Source: Limnobaculum xujianqingii
GTDB lineage: Bacteria > Pseudomonadota > Gammaproteobacteria > Enterobacterales > Enterobacteriaceae
Assembly: GCF_013394855.1 (NCBI RefSeq)
Contig: NZ_JABMLK010000001.1
Coordinates: 1,631,501 to 1,695,500 of the forward strand
Direction of reading: 5' to 3'
Length of the DNA: 64,000 nucleotides
Shown here: in pieces, positions 35,589 to 44,646 of the stretch
Position numbering within the stretch: position 1 is the first letter of the stretch
Layout of the letters: every line of letters starts with the position of its first letter
Position numbers and translations under genes: made by a program
The notes under the pieces: generated by a model
Told to the model about the DNA's origin: nothing
The model's input: only the letters and a program-made list of their open reading frames with translations
The model's database searches: none

Positions 35589-36248
35589 ATGGGACTAAGT
35601 AAAGAAGACCGCCGGACACACATTCTTCAGAAAGCTACAGATATCTTTTTGAATCATGGCTATGAACGCACTTCTATGGATGAAGTTAACGAGTGTATCG
35701 GCTGTTCCAAAACCACTCTGTACAAGTACTTCAGTTCTAAACAGGAGTTGTTTGTTCATGTAATTGACCATTCAATTCATACCTATACCCAAGTGATTAT
35801 TAATGCAATCACACAGCTTCAGAACCGGGAAGTAGATTGCTGGCAGGCTTTACATACCTTTGGTGTCAGCTACCTAAACCTGCATCTGTCACCTGTGATG
35901 TTGAAAATCACCCGCATGATCATTGCCGAATGTGAACATATTGGTATTGGTGAGTTGATGTATCAACAAGGCCCACTAAAAGGTTGGCTAAAAATATCCG
36001 CACATATCCAACTGTTGATGGAACACCGCATATTGCGTCAGGCCGATCCATTTGTTACCGCCATGCAGCTTAAAGGACTGCTGGAGGCAGGACTAATTGA
36101 TAAACGACTGCGCGGAGCTATTTCAGATGTAAGTGAAGAAGAGGTTCAACGTCAGGTAGATAACGCTCTCGATACTTTTCGACGCGCTTATGCACTAAAT
36201 CAGGATGCAATATCCACAAATATAAAAATGGAAGGAAATAAATCATGA
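35589..36248 (+). CDS. TetR/AcrR-family regulator
   Basis: 219 residues from ATG 35589, which follows GGAGAG. An in-frame ATG at 35577 would sit on that ribosome site and add only MERK, so I prefer the later start. The helix-turn-helix is at about residues 10-55: RTHILQKATDIFLNHGYERT then CSKTTLYKYFSSKQELF, AcrR-like. The C-terminal ligand pocket is unassigned. It overlaps the following MarA-like reading frame by 4 bp (ATGA), and its palindromic operator lies just upstream. Confidence 0.88.
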   Translation: MGLSKEDRRTHILQKATDIFLNHGYERTSMDEVNECIGCSKTTLYKYFSSKQELFVHVIDHSIHTYTQVIINAITQLQNREVDCWQALHTFGVSYLNLHLSPVMLKITRMIIAECEHIGIGELMYQQGPLKGWLKISAHIQLLMEHRILRQADPFVTAMQLKGLLEAGLIDKRLRGAISDVSEEEVQRQVDNALDTFRRAYALNQDAISTNIKMEGNKS

Positions 36249-36568
36249 TTCAAACCAACATTATTCACGACTTGGTTTACTGGATTGAAAGCCATTTAGA
36301 AGAACCACTTAACGTCAAGCGCGTAGCGTCAAAATCGGGCTACTCTCAATGGCATCTGCAACGGTTATTTAAAGATATTACCGGCGACTCACTCGCCTAT
36401 TATATCCGCAAAAAACGCTTACAAAGCGCTGCCTCAGAGTAAAAGCAGAGTAAAAGAAGCATTGCAGAAATCGCCTATCAATACCAGTTTGACTCACAGC
36501 AGAGCTTTACCCGGGCATTTAAGAAGATGTTCTCGACCACCCCTTCGGACTATCGCTACCACAACTAA
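36245..36568 (+). pseudogene. MarA/SoxS/RamA-type activator interrupted by one stop codon
   Basis: The reading frame gives a full two-helix-turn-helix AraC-type protein of 107 codons, but codon 66 is TAA. Before it: IIHDLVYWIESHLEEPLNVKRVASKSGYSQWHLQRLFKD. After it in the same frame: SIAEIAYQYQFDSQQSF, then FKKMFSTTPSDYRYHN. The family has Leu at the interrupted position (as in SoxS VELRTTE), so one change TTA to TAA explains the stop. Relatives activate efflux and porin genes. It forms an operon with the TetR gene. Confidence 0.85.
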
Positions 36569-36604
36569 AAAGTACTGTCTGAATGCTTTCAGGCAGTACT
36601 TTTT
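36568..36604 (+). terminator. Terminator of the TetR / MarA-like operon
   Basis: A 10-bp stem AAAAGTACTG/CAGTACTTTT, extended by inner pairs, with T run at the end, directly after the second stop of the MarA-like frame. It supports the view that the whole frame was once one gene. Confidence 0.85.
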
Positions 36605-36789
36605 GTCAACTTATGAAAACGCCATAAAGCCAATAGAAACAATTAAAATTGTGCCAAAGCTGGACAAAACCGCAGATCCCCTATCAGAATGAATATACAG
36701 AACTCGCTGTATCAAAACGGTATAAAAAAATTTGTCATCCTCTAACTGTATGATACCGTCAATACCTTAATGAACTAATTATCTAGCTA

Positions 36790-37140
36790 ATGAACAACAA
36801 ATCACCGTTTAATTTACCGTTATTATTACTGTCGCTAATTGGGTTTTCATCTACCTGTCAGGCATTAACAGAGTCAGAAGCTGAGGAACTTGCCGATCTT
36901 ACTGCGGTTTTTTTCTATCTGAAAAAAGAGTGCGGCTACAAAGATCTTCCTATCCCTGAAATAAAGCGTGCTTTAATCTATTTTGCACAACAAAATCATT
37001 GGGATCTGGCAAACTATAATCAAATCAATATGGAAGAATTAGGTCAGTCAAGTTATGACGATTTGAGTCGTATTCCCGTCGATAAAGATAAGAAATGCGC
37101 GGCGTTAGCTAAAGACTCGTTTGGTATCATGAACAATTAA
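36790..37140 (+). CDS. yacC: YacC-like small periplasmic protein (PulS/OutS-like)
   Basis: 116 residues with a signal peptide ending near CQA (residue 25). Two later Cys (ECGYKD and KKCAAL) could form a disulfide. Position directly before speE-speD matches E. coli yacC, and size and pattern agree. Similarity to type II secretion pilotins has been noted for the family; the true role is not known. Confidence 0.75.
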   Translation: MNNKSPFNLPLLLLSLIGFSSTCQALTESEAEELADLTAVFFYLKKECGYKDLPIPEIKRALIYFAQQNHWDLANYNQINMEELGQSSYDDLSRIPVDKDKKCAALAKDSFGIMNN

Positions 37141-37362
37141 TCAGTAAAGCACCACGCTTTTAAACTCATTGGCTATACCCACCGTTTATTTCCCCATTTG
37201 GCGATTGTTTTTTCAACGTCAGGAGAGATAAAACTTTCTTTCAGCCCGTCTCAGGCTAATTCTCTTAATAAAACAATCAAATAGCCATTAATCGTGCATA
37301 ATCCCCCCTAGTTCGCTATTATATTGCGCTAACTTTTTATCCAGCCCGGAGGATTAGCGGTG

Positions 37363-38220
37363 ATGTCAAATAAAGAAACCTGGTTTGAAACCCTATACAG
37401 CGGCTTTGGTCAGTTTTTTTCTATTAATAAAACGTTATATCACAGCAAAACGGAACATCAGGATCTGATCATTTTTGAAAACGATCTGATGGGTAGAGTA
37501 ATGGCGCTGGATGGCGTAATACAAACCACCGAGCGCGATGAGTTTATCTATCACGAAATGATGGCCCATGTACCGATTCTGGCTCATGGTAAAGCTAAGC
37601 GAATTCTGATTATCGGCGGTGGTGATGGTGGAATGCTGCGTGAAGTATGCTGCCATCAGAGCGTTGAACATATTACTATGGTAGAAATTGACGAAAACGT
37701 CGTGGAATTTTGTCGGGAATACCTGCCAAACCATAACGCCGGTGCCTATGAAGACCCACGATTCAATCTGGTGATTGAAGATGGCGTAAACTTCGTTAAC
37801 CAAACCGATCTGAAGTTTGATGTGATTATTTCAGACTGTACTGACCCTATCGGTCCGGGTGAAAGTCTGTTTACCTCTGAGTTTTATCAGGGCTGTGCTC
37901 GTTGCCTGAATGAAAATGGTATCTTCGTTGCTCAAAACGGCGTGTGCTTTTTACAGCAGGATGAGGCGGTTAACAGTCATCAGAAACTCTCTACCTATTT
38001 TGAAGATGCCAGTTTTTATCAGGCGGCTATTCCCACCTATTACGGTGGCATCATGACCTTCGCCTGGGCCAGTCAGAATCCACTATTGCGTCAGCACGAT
38101 CTGGCAACGCTGGAATCACGCTTTAAATCACTGGGAATTCATTGTCGCTACTATAACCCGGCAATCCATGTTGGCAGTTTCGCCCTGCCCCAGTATTTAC
38201 TGGATGCCCTGAATAAATAA
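37363..38220 (+). CDS. speE: Spermidine synthase (polyamine aminopropyltransferase)
   Basis: 285 residues from ATG 37363, which is preceded by CGGAGGA; a GTG directly before it would add one residue. Motifs: [16 protein letters not shown] start ([12 protein letters not shown]), [22 protein letters not shown] for the decarboxylated-AdoMet site, [14 protein letters not shown] and TYYGGIMTF. It transfers an aminopropyl group to putrescine. It forms an operon with speD 42 bp downstream. Confidence 0.97.
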   Translation: MSNKETWFETLYSGFGQFFSINKTLYHSKTEHQDLIIFENDLMGRVMALDGVIQTTERDEFIYHEMMAHVPILAHGKAKRILIIGGGDGGMLREVCCHQSVEHITMVEIDENVVEFCREYLPNHNAGAYEDPRFNLVIEDGVNFVNQTDLKFDVIISDCTDPIGPGESLFTSEFYQGCARCLNENGIFVAQNGVCFLQQDEAVNSHQKLSTYFEDASFYQAAIPTYYGGIMTFAWASQNPLLRQHDLATLESRFKSLGIHCRYYNPAIHVGSFALPQYLLDALNK

Positions 38221-38262
38221 CAGGGCGTTCTCTAACCATAAAACATAAGGCGGTGAACCAAA

Positions 38263-39063
38263 TTGCATAAGCTAAAACTGCACGGCTTCAATAATTTAAC
38301 CAAAAGCCTGGGTTTTTGTATCTACGATATCTGTTATGCCAAAACGGATTATGACAGAGAGCAATACATTGCATATATTGACGAGCAGTATAATGCAAAT
38401 CGGCTGACTGAGATTCTGACGGAAACCTGTTCTATTATTGGTGCCAATATCCTGAATATTGCCCGTCAGGACTACGATCCCCAGGGCGCGAGTGTCACTA
38501 TTCTAATCAGTGAAGAACCGATGGACCCGAGCCTGGTGGATCAGTCAGAGCATCCTGGCCCTCTACCTGACTCCGTAGTGGCTCATTTAGATAAAAGCCA
38601 TATCTGCGTCCATACCTATCCTGAAAGTCATCCTCAGGGCGGCTTATGCACCTTTCGGGCGGATATTGAAGTTTCAACCTGCGGCGTCATTTCCCCACTT
38701 AAGGCGTTGAACTACCTTATTCACCAACTGGAATCAGATATTGTTACGCTGGACTATCGGGTTCGCGGTTTTACTCGTGATATTAATGGGGTAAAACACT
38801 ATATCGACCACAAGATTAATTCGATTCAGAACTTTATGACTGATGACATTACTTCCCTCTACCATATGGTGGATGTGAATGTTTATCAGGAAAATATCTT
38901 CCATACCAAAATGATGCTAAAAGAGTTCGATCTTGACCATTATCTGTTTAATGCCAGGCCGGAAGATCTGGATCAGCAGGAGCGTCAACATATCACTCGT
39001 CTACTGCGTAAAGAGATGCAGGAGATTTATTACGGCAGAAACATGCCGGAAGTCATGGTATAA
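38263..39063 (+). CDS. speD: S-adenosylmethionine decarboxylase proenzyme
   Basis: 266 residues starting at TTG 38263, as is also the case for E. coli speD; AAGGCGG precedes it by about 9 nt. Homology begins at [15 protein letters not shown]. The proenzyme self-cleaves at the Lys-Ser bond in [15 protein letters not shown] to create the pyruvoyl group. [21 protein letters not shown] and IYYGRNMP end the protein. It supplies decarboxylated AdoMet to SpeE. Confidence 0.97.
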   Translation: MHKLKLHGFNNLTKSLGFCIYDICYAKTDYDREQYIAYIDEQYNANRLTEILTETCSIIGANILNIARQDYDPQGASVTILISEEPMDPSLVDQSEHPGPLPDSVVAHLDKSHICVHTYPESHPQGGLCTFRADIEVSTCGVISPLKALNYLIHQLESDIVTLDYRVRGFTRDINGVKHYIDHKINSIQNFMTDDITSLYHMVDVNVYQENIFHTKMMLKEFDLDHYLFNARPEDLDQQERQHITRLLRKEMQEIYYGRNMPEVMV

Positions 39064-39072
39064 CGAGAAATG

Positions 39073-39096
39073 CGCCACACCCATTTGGGTGTGGCG
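39073..39096. terminator. Hairpin between convergent speD and tyrA
   Basis: CGCCACACCC and GGGTGTGGCG with an ATTT loop. There is no strong T run on either side. Confidence 0.6.
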
Positions 39097-39118
39097 ATAC
39101 AGAAAGGATGCTTTTGAT

Positions 39119-40240
39119 TTACTGCCGACTATCGTTGGCCTGACGTAACAGAGTCCGACTTTCGTTTAAGAAGCGCGTTGCGTAATCACCAAACCAGCTC
39201 TTCACCTGATTAAAACTCTCAATAAACTCAGTCTTATCACCCGTCTCAATCAGCTTAATTGCCTCACCAAAGCAGTGGTAGTAGCGCTTAATCAGTGCCT
39301 GATTGTCCTGCGATGACATAATAATATCCGCATACAGTTGGGCGTCCTGAGCAAATAAGCGGCCAATCATTGCCAGTTCCAGACGATATATTGGCGAAGA
39401 GAGTGACAGCAGCTGCTCCAGGTCTACATTCTCCTGAGACAAATTCAAACCATAGGTGAAAGTTGCGAAGTGACGCAGCGCCTGAATAAAGGCCATATTC
39501 TTATCGTGCTCTACCGCATCAATGGCGTGTAGCTTCGCTCCCCATACCTGTAATTGATCCAGCAGCCACTGGTAGCTTTCCGCCCCTCTGCCATCGCAGT
39601 AAGCGATAACCTGCTTTGCCAGACTGCCCACATCGGGTCCAAACATTGGGTGTAAGCCTAATACCGGACCCTGATGCACTTCCAGCATTGCCTGTAGCGG
39701 CTGGTTTTTTATCGATGCAATATCTACCAAAATGCAATCATTTGGCAGTTTTGGTAAACGGCGGATAATTTGTTCAGTGATGTGAATCGGTACGCTGACA
39801 ATTACCATGCCGGCACCGGACAGAATTGTTTCTGCTCTTTCCCAGTCTTGCTGTTCCAGTACCCGAATTTGATAGCCAGAAAGTTGAAACAGCTTGCTGA
39901 GCAATTGCCCCATTTTGCCGTTACCACCAACAATGACAATTGGCCCCATTTCCGGCTTTAAGGTTTTAAAACCTTTATCATTTTCGCTGGAATAGGATTC
40001 ACGCATGATCCGGCGCAGTACGTCTTCAATCAGATCGGGAGGAACCCCTAAATCGGCGGCCTCTTTGCGGCGGGAAGCCAGCATACTGCTTTCACGTTCA
40101 GGAACGTAAATAGGTAACCCATGCTGGCTTTTTACTTCACCGACTTCTGCTACCAAATCTAAGCGTTTGGCCAGTAGTTTCAGTAGCGCTTTATCAACTT
40201 CGTCGATTTGGTCGCGCAGTATTGTTAGTTCAGCCACCAT
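39119..40240 (-). CDS. tyrA: Bifunctional chorismate mutase / prephenate dehydrogenase
   Basis: 373 residues, same length as in E. coli. Residues 1-90 are an AroQ chorismate mutase ([23 protein letters not shown]). A Rossmann NAD site [18 protein letters not shown] starts near residue 102. [14 protein letters not shown] and [17 protein letters not shown] follow, with [19 protein letters not shown] in the C-terminal helical domain. It makes 4-hydroxyphenylpyruvate and is inhibited by tyrosine. It is downstream of aroF with a 333-bp gap filled by a repeat element. Confidence 0.97.
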   Translation of the reverse strand: MVAELTILRDQIDEVDKALLKLLAKRLDLVAEVGEVKSQHGLPIYVPERESSMLASRRKEAADLGVPPDLIEDVLRRIMRESYSSENDKGFKTLKPEMGPIVIVGGNGKMGQLLSKLFQLSGYQIRVLEQQDWERAETILSGAGMVIVSVPIHITEQIIRRLPKLPNDCILVDIASIKNQPLQAMLEVHQGPVLGLHPMFGPDVGSLAKQVIAYCDGRGAESYQWLLDQLQVWGAKLHAIDAVEHDKNMAFIQALRHFATFTYGLNLSQENVDLEQLLSLSSPIYRLELAMIGRLFAQDAQLYADIIMSSQDNQALIKRYYHCFGEAIKLIETGDKTEFIESFNQVKSWFGDYATRFLNESRTLLRQANDSRQ

Positions 40241-40336
40241 TTTTTTGTTGTTCTCCTGGGGTAAGGATGTGGTGTTGTTTTTATAAGCACTTCGTCGCCA
40301 TAGGGCGACGAAGTGAAATACTAATAAATTTCAGAG

Positions 40337-40491
40337 GATATTCCGGCCATAATAACATAGTACCCATATCATCTAAGTGTCCGGCCGGAAGACCATTTGT
40401 ACTTAGCATCGGAGAGCGTCGGGCCTAGCCCGCCTAGGGGCACTTCGTTGGCATACGCCAAGTCGACCCCAACGGCGGTCTCTCCCTCCGA
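40337..40491 (+). repeat. Dispersed intergenic repeat, copy D, between aroF and tyrA
   Basis: It starts GGATATTCCGGCCATAA, has GTCCGGCCGGAAGACC in the middle, then GAGCGTCGGGCCTAGCC, TTGGCATACGCCAAGTCGAC and ends CTCTCCCTCCGA. It has about the same length and orientation as copy A2. It fills most of the 333-bp gap in what is an operon in E. coli. Confidence 0.82.
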
Positions 40492-40573
40492 TAACCTTTC
40501 GGATAAAACCAATTCCGTCACCTACTGGTGACGGAATTTAGTGGATTAATATATCAACAAATATCACTATAAA

Positions 40574-41647
40574 TCACGGACAAACTAAGGTCTTTTCCTT
40601 CAGCTCTTGGTGAACTTTGCGTAATAAGGTGTCGGTGGTTTCCCAGTTGATGCAGGCATCCGTTACGGAAACGCCGTAGCACATGTTGGCTCTTGGTTGT
40701 TCCGATGATTGGTTGCCTTCATTGATGTTACTTTCCAGCATCATACCAATGATAGAGCGGTTACCAGCCTTAATTTGCTCCAGTATGGAGTAGACTACAT
40801 CGGCCTGGCGGCGGAAATCTTTATTCGAGTTGCCGTGACTGCAGTCGATCATTAACGATGGGTTGAGCCCTGCTTTACGCATTTGCTCTTCACAAGCCTG
40901 CACGTGTTCCGCTTCATAGTTTGGTGTCTTACCGCCACGCAGGATGATATGACCGTTTGGGTTGCCTTGAGTCTGCAACAGGCAAACCTGACCAGACTGG
41001 TTGATTCCCATAAAACGATGTGGCATCGAAGCAGCTTTCATTGCGTTAATCGCAGTTCCCAGACTGCCATCGGTACCATTTTTAAAACCAACCGGCATTG
41101 ACAGACCAGAGGCCATTTCGCGGTGGGTTTGTGATTCTGTGGTACGCGCACCAATTGCTGACCAGCTGAACAGGTCGCCCAGGTATTGTGGACTATTTGG
41201 ATCAAGCGCCTCTGTTGCCAATGGCAAACCCATTTCAACCAGCTTCAGCAGTAATTGACGGGCAAGGTGTAAACCATGCTCCATATCAAATGAACCATCC
41301 ATATGGGGATCATTAATCAGCCCTTTCCAGCCGACGGTGGTTCTTGGTTTTTCGAAGTAAACTCGCATCACGATGTACAGGCGATCCTGTGTTTCGTCTG
41401 CCAGTTTCTTCAGGCGATGAGCGTAATCGATCGCAGCGTCCGGATCGTGAATAGAACAAGGCCCACACACCACCAGCAAGCGGTCGTCACGACCATGCAA
41501 AATATTAGCAATAGTCTGACGGGCTGCAGAAATATTGGCTTCGTCACTGGCGCTCAGCGGGTATCGTGCTTTCAGTTCTTCTGGTGTAATTAAAACCTGC
41601 TCCGCGCTGATATTGACGTTATTAAGTACATCTTTCTGCATAATCAT
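40574..41647 (-). CDS. aroF: 3-deoxy-7-phosphoheptulonate (DAHP) synthase, AroF type
   Basis: 357 residues, class I DAHP synthase: VVCGPCSIHDP, RVYFEKPRTTVGWKGL, GARTTESQTHREMASGL, GFKNGTDG, MIDCSHGNSNK and ESNINEGNQSSEQP. It condenses PEP with erythrose-4-phosphate. I call it the tyrosine-sensitive AroF because of linkage to tyrA and the N-terminal MQKDVLNN, which matches E. coli AroF. ATG 41647 has AAGGAA at 6 nt, so the first of two in-frame ATGs is probably used, adding Met-Ile. Confidence 0.95.
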   Translation of the reverse strand: MIMQKDVLNNVNISAEQVLITPEELKARYPLSASDEANISAARQTIANILHGRDDRLLVVCGPCSIHDPDAAIDYAHRLKKLADETQDRLYIVMRVYFEKPRTTVGWKGLINDPHMDGSFDMEHGLHLARQLLLKLVEMGLPLATEALDPNSPQYLGDLFSWSAIGARTTESQTHREMASGLSMPVGFKNGTDGSLGTAINAMKAASMPHRFMGINQSGQVCLLQTQGNPNGHIILRGGKTPNYEAEHVQACEEQMRKAGLNPSLMIDCSHGNSNKDFRRQADVVYSILEQIKAGNRSIIGMMLESNINEGNQSSEQPRANMCYGVSVTDACINWETTDTLLRKVHQELKEKTLVCP

Positions 41648-41725
41648 AATGAGTTCCTTAAATCACCGCTCCTGTTAGCGGTAAAACACCAGATAGTTAT
41701 AGAAAATAAAATAGCACAAACTGAG

Positions 41726-41765
41726 TGTAAACTTTTAAATCCAATTTTGTAAACATATTTTTACT
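41726..41765 (-). promoter_or_regulatory. Probable TyrR boxes upstream of aroF
   Basis: TGTAAACATATTTTTACT at 41748-41765 matches TGTAAA-N6-TTTACA in 11 of 12 informative bases. A second, weaker half (TGTAAACTTTTA...) is at 41726. Two adjacent boxes fit TyrR repression of aroF as in E. coli. Confidence 0.7.
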
Positions 41766-41893
41766 CTATTTTTTCATCCTACAAATCCCCATCTAAAAAA
41801 CTCAAAAAACACCCTGATGAAAACTGTCTTCAATGACGAGAATTCGCAGATAACCTCCACCATGTTAAACTAGAGCAAATCAATGGAGGTTTT

Positions 41894-42610
41894 ATGCTTA
41901 GAGCAATTATTGTTGACGATGAACAACCAGCCCGGGAAGAGCTGGCTGAGCTACTTACAGAAGTAGACGATCTCACCGTCATTGGTGAGTGCAGCAATGC
42001 TTTAGAGGCTATTCAGACCATCCATCGTTTACAGCCGGACGTGGTTTTTCTTGATATTCAAATGCCCAAAATTAACGGTTTAGAGATGGCGGCAATGCTT
42101 GACCCTGCCAACATGCCCCATATCGTTTTTGTCACAGCATATGATGAATATGCAATAAAAGCGTTTGAGCAACACGCTTTTGACTACCTGTTAAAACCGG
42201 TCGACCTTCAGCGTCTCTGTAAGACGATTTCCCGATTAAAAACCGCCAAAACCGTAAACAATAATTTACACTTAGTCACGGATACTACCTTAAAACATAT
42301 CCCTTGTTACGGACATAACCGCATCTTTTTACTTCGTCTGGAAGAAGTAGAATATTTAAGCTCAGAACTTAGCGGTGTTCACGTGGTTGGTACGGCGCAA
42401 AGTGGTTATACCCAACTTACGCTGAAAATTTTAGAAGAAAAGACCTCTTTCACCCGCTGTCATCGCCAGTATTTAATCAATCTCGACCAGGTCGGAGAGA
42501 TTCAGTTACTGGAGAATGGCTCCGCCGAAGTTATCACCCGCTCAGGAAAACATATTCCTGTCAGCCGACGTTACCTGAAGCCGCTAAAAGAGCAATTGGG
42601 ACTGTCATAA
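41894..42610 (+). CDS. btsR: LytTR-family response regulator, BtsR (YehT)-like
   Basis: 238 residues. The receiver domain has VDDEQPAREEL and the phospho-acceptor Asp54 in FLDIQMPKINGLEMA, with TAYDEYAIKAF and DYLLKPV. A LytTR DNA-binding domain at about 135-236 contains the VEYLSSELSGVHVV and FTRCHRQYLINL blocks. E. coli BtsR acts with the kinase BtsS to sense pyruvate. No kinase gene is beside it, so it is an orphan here or partnered elsewhere. Name by similarity. Confidence 0.82.
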   Translation: MLRAIIVDDEQPAREELAELLTEVDDLTVIGECSNALEAIQTIHRLQPDVVFLDIQMPKINGLEMAAMLDPANMPHIVFVTAYDEYAIKAFEQHAFDYLLKPVDLQRLCKTISRLKTAKTVNNNLHLVTDTTLKHIPCYGHNRIFLLRLEEVEYLSSELSGVHVVGTAQSGYTQLTLKILEEKTSFTRCHRQYLINLDQVGEIQLLENGSAEVITRSGKHIPVSRRYLKPLKEQLGLS

Positions 42611-42683
42611 GCTTGGGTAAGGTTTTCAATATCATGCCCAATCCTGATATGATGCGCCGGAACTTTAAGACAAAGGCAATGTG

Positions 42684-43049
42684 ATGAAACATATGATAAC
42701 GATATTTTGTACTCTGCTGTTTATTAGCGGCTGTTCCAGCTCACCAGATGGCATGCCGGGCAGTTCAGATAACAGCGGGCCACCATCAAAATGGTTTGAA
42801 ATCGGTCACTATGAAGCCATCACAGGTAACGATGTTAAAGACAATACGGTACTGTCCGAGTGGTATGGTGAAGCAGAAATTAACCGTACCTCCTACTTAC
42901 AGGGTTTTGCCAAAGGTCAGGATGAGCTGTGTCAGCCAGAAAAAATTGCCGACCTGGCTAAAACTAATAAAGAATTCCCGGCCAGTTGCAATAGCGTAGC
43001 CAATGCAGAACAGCTAAAAAATAGCTGGCAGCAGTTAATTGAGAAGTAA
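42684..43049 (+). CDS. DUF2799 lipoprotein, YfiL-like
   Basis: 121 residues from ATG 42684 with AAAGG at 7 nt; GTG 42681 would be too close. The signal has a lipobox (FISGC), so it is a lipoprotein. The body has WFEIGHYEAITG, YLQGFAKGQDELCQPE and a second Cys, typical of DUF2799. E. coli yfiL, a DUF2799 lipoprotein, neighbours aroF, supporting orthology. The function is not known. Confidence 0.8.
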   Translation: MKHMITIFCTLLFISGCSSSPDGMPGSSDNSGPPSKWFEIGHYEAITGNDVKDNTVLSEWYGEAEINRTSYLQGFAKGQDELCQPEKIADLAKTNKEFPASCNSVANAEQLKNSWQQLIEK

Positions 43050-43076
43050 CTCAGTTATCAATAATCATCGATAAAA

Positions 43077-43116
43077 ATATGCCTCACCAAATCCTGCTTC
43101 GGTGAGGCATATTTTA
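43077..43116. terminator. Terminator after the DUF2799 gene
   Basis: A perfect 12-bp stem ATATGCCTCACC/GGTGAGGCATAT followed by TTTT. It can also serve the convergent gene at 43137. Confidence 0.88.
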
Positions 43117-43136
43117 TTAGTGCTAATCAAAATACG

Positions 43137-43460
43137 TTATTCTTCAACCGCAATGTAGTGAAAATACAATGGTGAATCATTGTTTACCAGACAGAAAATA
43201 GTCCCTAATTTTTCCTGTGCACTATTAATTTTAGCGGTTACCACTGTGCTTACAGGCTGTTTCCCCACTTTCCCATCAAAACGTTCAGTAATAACGCTTG
43301 ATGGATCAATTTTGGCCTGACCTAACAGGGAAACCATATCCGGGTTCTCCTTCATCACTTTCTGGCCATAATTCAGGCAGCTTTGTTCAACCGAGGTTGC
43401 CATTGCACCAGCGCTGCATGATAGTGCGCCAATCATCAAAAAGAGTTTTATTGCTTTCAT
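43137..43460 (-). CDS. Small secreted protein, unrecognised
   Basis: 107 residues. A signal peptide ends near AMA (residue 21). Two Cys remain in the mature part (SCLNYGQ and IFCLVNN) and may form a disulfide. I recognise no domain. Coding is supported by an AGGGAGTAG site before ATG and clean wobble use. It has its own terminator partner at 43077. Confidence 0.65.
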   Translation of the reverse strand: MKAIKLFLMIGALSCSAGAMATSVEQSCLNYGQKVMKENPDMVSLLGQAKIDPSSVITERFDGKVGKQPVSTVVTAKINSAQEKLGTIFCLVNNDSPLYFHYIAVEE

Positions 43461-43557
43461 TTACTACTCCCTATTCTGTCTATTTACAGGCGCTATTTGT
43501 CTGTATCTGCTGTATGTCTAACTGCTCCGGGCTTCTGTCTGGTTCAATAAACAAAAA

Positions 43558-43620
43558 ACCTCATGCATATTTTGGTTATGCCGTCATCTCTGAACGACAC
43601 AGCCAAAATATGCATGAGGT
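43558..43620. repeat. Long perfect inverted repeat in an intergenic gap
   Basis: Arms of 18 bp (ACCTCATGCATATTTTGG at 43558 and its exact complement at 43603) around 27 bases. On the minus strand it is followed by TTTTTTG, so it could be an unusually long terminator for pspE. The rest of the 43461-43837 gap is AT-rich with nothing recognised. Confidence 0.75.
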
Positions 43621-43837
43621 GATTTAAAACAATCAATAGTGATAATTGAGTATTATATAGTTACAGTTAATATCATTCGAATTGATTTTGATATAACGTC
43701 TTAAATTGATTAGGTTAAGATGCTCACGCTTCTTTTCAAATTTTAATCAAGTACCTGCACCCGTTTCTGCTCAATTATCATTTCAAACTAATAAACCTGA
43801 TACCTGATAAGAAAACCGTGGTATTCCACAAACGTTA

Positions 43838-44161
43838 TCAACCGCCGTGTTGGCTCTCTTTTGGAAGATCGATTCCGCTGATTCCCCCTTCATCCAGCAC
43901 TTGGGTATAACCCATATCCTGAAGGATCTGTTTTGCCATTCCCGACTGGCGACCTGAATTGCAATACAGATGCAAAGTGTCATCCTTATTGCTTATCTGG
44001 CTGACGATCTGCTCTTTAAGCTGCCTCAGTGGAATATTGATAGCACCTTTAATATGTTCGGCCTGATACTGTTCCGCTATTCGTACATCAATCCAGTGTT
44101 CTGCCGCCATTACAGACGCGGAAAACATCAGCATGATGGTGATTAAGCAACTTCTGAGCAT
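43838..44161 (-). CDS. PspE-like periplasmic thiosulfate sulfurtransferase (rhodanese)
   Basis: 107 residues. The signal peptide ends at AA before EHWIDVRIAEQYQAEHIKGAINIPL, almost the E. coli PspE mature start. The active-site loop is YCNSGRQSG with the catalytic Cys. It transfers sulfane sulfur, e.g. thiosulfate to cyanide, in the periplasm. Unlike in E. coli there are no other psp genes nearby. Confidence 0.9.
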   Translation of the reverse strand: MLRSCLITIMLMFSASVMAAEHWIDVRIAEQYQAEHIKGAINIPLRQLKEQIVSQISNKDDTLHLYCNSGRQSGMAKQILQDMGYTQVLDEGGISGIDLPKESQHGG

Positions 44162-44646
44162 TTCGCAATTTTCCTGAATAAGTTTGGTTAATGATGGTGA
44201 TTAAATACCACCAGCAATCTTAATGGTAAATAAATTTGAGGCTGGATAATACCCTTAATATCCAATATAGCTGGCGACATAAAATATCAGTAGAAGGGAA
44301 ACCATACCTCGATATTTAATCTTAAATGACATTTTTACCAGGTTGCCGGATTTCTGCGACTATTTGATATGCTTTCAATATCAGTAATATCTTTAAAAAT
44401 ACCTTTACTCACACATGATTAAACCTCTGAAAAATTCAATCACCATAATGAAAAAATTCTCATAACAAACGCTTTCACATACAAATTCATTAATAGAATT
44501 TCATTACCCGTCAATTAATCAACAACAAAACAATAAACAAATTCAAATAATTTGAAACACGTTCAATATTCACTGCGCCAATCATTGTACTATCGGACTA
44601 AAGTCAGCTGAACGGCCTTTGCCTACTCTAGAGGGAGTTCTACATT
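44162..44646. promoter_or_regulatory. AT-rich control region of the yhiI-rbbA-yhhJ operon
   Basis: 485 bp, strongly AT-rich, divergent between pspE and the HlyD-like gene. It ends in AGAGGGAGTTC before ATG 44647. No clear regulator site, gene or repeat could be assigned. Confidence 0.4.

Noticed and set aside
14271..40491. Dispersed repeats considered as ERIC or classic REP elements
   Set aside because: Ends and core do not match the ERIC or REP consensus as I remember them; kept as an unnamed family.
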